From Hondaea fermentalgiana (lineage: Eukaryota; Sar; Bigyra; Thraustochytrida; Thraustochytriidae), in NCBI GenBank assembly GCA_014084085.1, contig NPFB01000018.1:134888-198887 (forward strand): a stretch of 64,000 bases of DNA, written 5' to 3'. The notes under the pieces were generated by a model. It was not told the origin of the DNA, made no database searches, and saw only the letters and a program-made list of their open reading frames with translations. Positions 61,291 to 64,000 of this stretch are shown here, piece by piece. The first letter of the stretch is position 1. The number at the start of each line of letters is the position of its first letter. Made by a program: the position numbers and the translations under genes.

Positions 61291-61334
61291 TCGAGTCGAG
61301 TCGAGTCGAGTCGAGTCGAGTCGAGTTGAGTTGA
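61291..61334 (+). repeat. (TCGAG)n pentamer repeat
   Basis: Seven TCGAG units passing into TTGAG variants. The minus strand reads CTCGA. Confidence 0.9.
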
Positions 61335-62170
61335 GTTCAGCTAAGCCGTGCACGTGCCGGGTGTTCTCCGTTAGCAGTTAGTTTGCGCCAGGGTTGCAAG
61401 GGTAAGATTCGTGCGTCCTGCTCCGATACTATCCGCCAAGCAGCCTGGCTAGGCCGCCCGGGCCGCAGGCCTCCCCCCTCCCCACCCACTCACGTGACGA
61501 AGAGCATCGGCACGTTGCGTCTTCGCCCGGGTCGCGAGCGTCGTTCGAGGCGTGGAGGTCCCGCCAGGGCCTGCCTCTCGCGCACTGCAAGGGCGGGCAA
61601 GATTCCCAAGGTAGGAGAAGAAGAAGGCCTGGGTGCGCACGCACACCATTTTTCCCGCAGCTGCGAGGCTCCTTGCAGTCGGTGTCGCTACTGCTGCTCG
61701 CAAATCAGTCGGTCGATCTCGGACTCGCAATCCGATCTGCGCGCGTGGTGTGGACGGAGGAGGAGATGGGTGCCTCGCGGACTCACTGTCGGCCCCGAGG
61801 CAGACTGTCCCTGGACAGGGTCCGTGCTAGCGAGGGGAAGAGCCCGCTCGCGTCCGGACGAGCAGCAGCCATGGTCGAAGACAACGGGTGAAAAAAACAT
61901 GGGTCAGTAAGGCTTTCCAGAGGCGTCGCCAAGTGCTCGCCGCTGTTTCGGCCCGCCTGCGCAGGAAGGATCGTGCTATCACCAACAGCAATAAGAGCAT
62001 CAGCAGCTACAACAAAGACAACAAAATAATGAATTTGGCTTGCTATACGAAGCAACTTGAAGCAAGCGAGCAAGCAAGCAAGCAAGCAAATAAGCGCGAA
62101 TCGCGGAAACAGCAGCGGATACGAATCGGAAACAGAAGCGACGAAAAGACAGACGCATTGCTTTGCGGAT

Positions 62171-63445
62171 CTAGAACCACGTCCCATACGAAAGGTGATG
62201 CACAAAGCCAGAGAGAGAAACAGCAAAATGAGGACGGTCGCGACCTTCGCCGTAGCCGCAAGAATTACACTTCATCGTTCCGAAGTGCTTGTAGCCCATC
62301 CAGCCATACGGCACACTGGGAACAGGGTCCTTCTTGTAGACAAGGCGAAGCTGAGTGAATTTGCCATGCACTTGATCAGAGGCGGCATCGTTGAGAGTGC
62401 GCGGCGAACCAAAGCTGACGTAGACGAGCTTGTTGAGAGGCCAGAGGTTGTCCTTGTACACAATGTAAGCGAGCGCGTTGAGAATGCCGGCGCCACGAGA
62501 GTATCCAGCAATAACGAGCCGATCGTTCGAGTTACACTTGCTCTTGACGCGATTCCAGATGGCATAGCGCATCTTGTTGTAAGGCTTAACGAAGCCATCA
62601 AAGCCTTTTTGGAACGTCTTGTACGTGTTGCACTGCTTGTACTTGGAGCACCACCACAGCGTCTTCTCTTGGCAGCCGCAGCGTTCGCTGCGAATGTAGT
62701 AGTTTTTGATGCTCTTGATGGGATCGCTGCCAAGGTCAAAGTTGCCCGTCCAGTCGCCGAGCTCAACTTTGCTTTCCTCGGCAATGACCCAGCAAATTTT
62801 TCCTGTCGTTCCGCCAGATGTGCCATAGATGTTATCGCTTGTACGGAAAACGGTGGCCTTGTCCGAGCCGGAAAGCACGGGATCCGGATAACTGGTCGTC
62901 GAGATTCGCCTCCATGCCTCGTTTCCGAGCGATCTCTGCGACGAGGAGAGCGCGAGTTCACGCTGTGCCTCACGGCGCAGAGAAGGAATAGACAAGAGTT
63001 CACGAGATCCCTCCGTATTTCCGCCCTCATCGTCATCGCGAAGGGTTTGAAGGGCGCGCATGATGTCGGCGGTCATGAACTGATCCTGCCAGCCCTCCGG
63101 GTCTGCCTCGTACATGTCGAGAAGCTCGGTGATGTTATCAGCCGTCATGTTTCCGGTAAACGCGACGTTCGAATCATCATAAAAGGCCGCGTGAAGCGTC
63201 TTTTGCGCTTCCGCCACAGCTGTCTGCGCTTGGGGGGCCGAGTCGTCCGCGCTGTCGCCGCTGTTCTGGCCCACGACAAAGCCGACTCCCGCAGCAACGC
63301 CGACAACGCCCATGACGACAAAGACGCGTAGAATGTTTTGCTTCCAGCTGGTTCTCGCTTCTCCTTCGTTCATCTCGCCCTCGGGAATGACCACGGACTG
63401 GGCCACTTGGCCTTGAAAGGCCGGGTTCTTGCTGCTCACTTGCAT
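62171..63445 (-). CDS. membrane-anchored class 3 lipase, copy 2
   Basis: Paralogue of the preceding lipase (424 aa) with the same architecture. The N terminus MQVSSKNPAFQGQ is nearly identical, followed by an anchor helix at about residues 40-60 (VVMGVVGVAAGVGFVVG). The middle part has matching motifs (NVAFTGNM, QDQFMTADIMRALQTLRDD versus DDQFMTSDIMSALKTLRDD in copy 1). Nucleophile Ser316 lies in IAGYSRGAG; candidate Asp is in RLVYKKDPVPSVPYGW; candidate His is 416 or 417 in GFVHHLSYGTWF. The Cys pattern CGCQEKTLWWCSKYKQC is conserved. The ATG at 63445 is the only one before the conserved start. Same strand and orientation as copy 1, so a tandem duplication is the simplest origin. Lipid substrate and the membrane it sits in are not shown by sequence. 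Confidence 0.88.
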   Translation of the reverse strand: MQVSSKNPAFQGQVAQSVVIPEGEMNEGEARTSWKQNILRVFVVMGVVGVAAGVGFVVGQNSGDSADDSAPQAQTAVAEAQKTLHAAFYDDSNVAFTGNMTADNITELLDMYEADPEGWQDQFMTADIMRALQTLRDDDEGGNTEGSRELLSIPSLRREAQRELALSSSQRSLGNEAWRRISTTSYPDPVLSGSDKATVFRTSDNIYGTSGGTTGKICWVIAEESKVELGDWTGNFDLGSDPIKSIKNYYIRSERCGCQEKTLWWCSKYKQCNTYKTFQKGFDGFVKPYNKMRYAIWNRVKSKCNSNDRLVIAGYSRGAGILNALAYIVYKDNLWPLNKLVYVSFGSPRTLNDAASDQVHGKFTQLRLVYKKDPVPSVPYGWMGYKHFGTMKCNSCGYGEGRDRPHFAVSLSGFVHHLSYGTWF

Positions 63446-64000
63446 TCTCTTCACTTCTTGGCGGCTCTCCCTGCGAGATCCGAATTGCTCTTTTGCTCTT
63501 GAAGTCGATTGAATGGGTTTTGCTGGGGAGACCAACGGGCCCGTCGACCAAGTCGCAACGTTCTTGACAATGTATTGCTTTGTTCTGCTTTGTTTTGTTT
63601 TGCTTTGTTTTGTTTTGCTTTGCTTTAGATATTATCGAAACAAGAATCTGCGAACACTCCATCCCACCAATTTTAAATTACAGCGAGTCCTACTCGGACT
63701 AGCCCCTTGCTAGACCGCGCTGCCTTCCTTCGATGGCAAGCCGAGGCGCCCTGAGCGCTACTCCTCATGACTCTCTGTGTGGAAGCAACAGTATCTCGAG
63801 ATCTTGCAGGCCAGCCGCCGGTGCTGCCCATCACGTCGCGCCAGGCGATCATCGCGCCAAGAGAGCAGCCTGACGCGGCCCCGCTCGGGTGCACTTCTCT
63901 TGTCTCCGCGGCCAGCCACGTCGCGCCAAGCGAGCAGCTTTTGCGCGAAGAAGGGCGCGCGCCCGCCCAGCTCAGAGAAGGGCGGGTCCAAAAGGGAAAA
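63446..64000. other. upstream flank of lipase copy 2 to the window end
   Basis: Contains a TTTTGCTTTG-type repeat near 63578-63626, which is A/C-rich on the sense strand of lipase copy 2 and probably lies in its promoter. From about 63.7 kb it is GC-rich with several CGTCGCGCCA blocks (near 63832 and 63919). No gene can be supported before the window ends. Confidence 0.45.

Larger units (their letters stand above)
60828..62170. other. intergenic region between the two lipase genes
   Basis: About 1.3 kb holding the promoter of copy 1 and the 3' flank of copy 2. It contains a TTTGGGG repeat near 60881, GAGTC repeats near 61291-61330 and an AAGC repeat near 62066-62092. No gene is supported. 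Confidence 0.5.

Overview
The window is nuclear DNA from an intron-poor, GC-rich microbial eukaryote. It carries eukaryote-only proteins: a VPS13-type lipid-transfer giant, SMN, a PUM3/Puf6 protein, and a wybutosine pathway that includes a TYW5-like hydroxylase. Nearly every gene is one long uninterrupted ORF, even at 12.5 kb. Intergenic DNA is full of GC-rich microsatellites. A stramenopile of the labyrinthulomycete/thraustochytrid type fits best, but this is inference from gene style and content, with no marker gene to confirm it.

Layout. Positions 1-1768 hold a GT4-family glycosyltransferase. Positions 1769-18607 are almost 17 kb in which I can support no gene. They contain microsatellites, purine and pyrimidine tracts, two degenerate repeat families and one 100-N assembly gap. 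From 18608 onward genes are dense and alternate in strand: a Q-rich protein of unknown function (+), the 4,173-residue VPS13-like protein (-), then two tandem NhaC-family antiporters (+) separated by 3.8 kb of repeat-rich DNA. Next come a Cys-rich double-membrane-segment protein (+), a Tudor-less SMN (-), a C-CAP/TPR protein (-), mitochondrial-type GatA (+), PUM3/Puf6 (-), a four-part TYW3-Kelch-TYW2-TYW5 fusion (+), and two tandem membrane-anchored class 3 lipases (-).

Shared biology. Four neighbours between 46.9 and 59.3 kb act in RNA or translation: SMN (snRNP assembly), GatA (Gln-tRNA formation), PUM3 (ribosome biogenesis) and the TYW fusion (wobble-adjacent tRNA-Phe modification). Two divergent promoters in this stretch carry the same 9-mer, CACTTGCGC, which may be a shared control element. 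Two membrane gene families (NhaC, lipase) show local tandem duplication.

The most interesting object is the wybutosine fusion. One 1,524-residue chain combines the plant-like TYW3-Kelch-TYW2 order with a C-terminal JmjC hydroxylase that closely resembles TYW5. No CRISPR array, tRNA, rRNA or intact mobile element was recognised.
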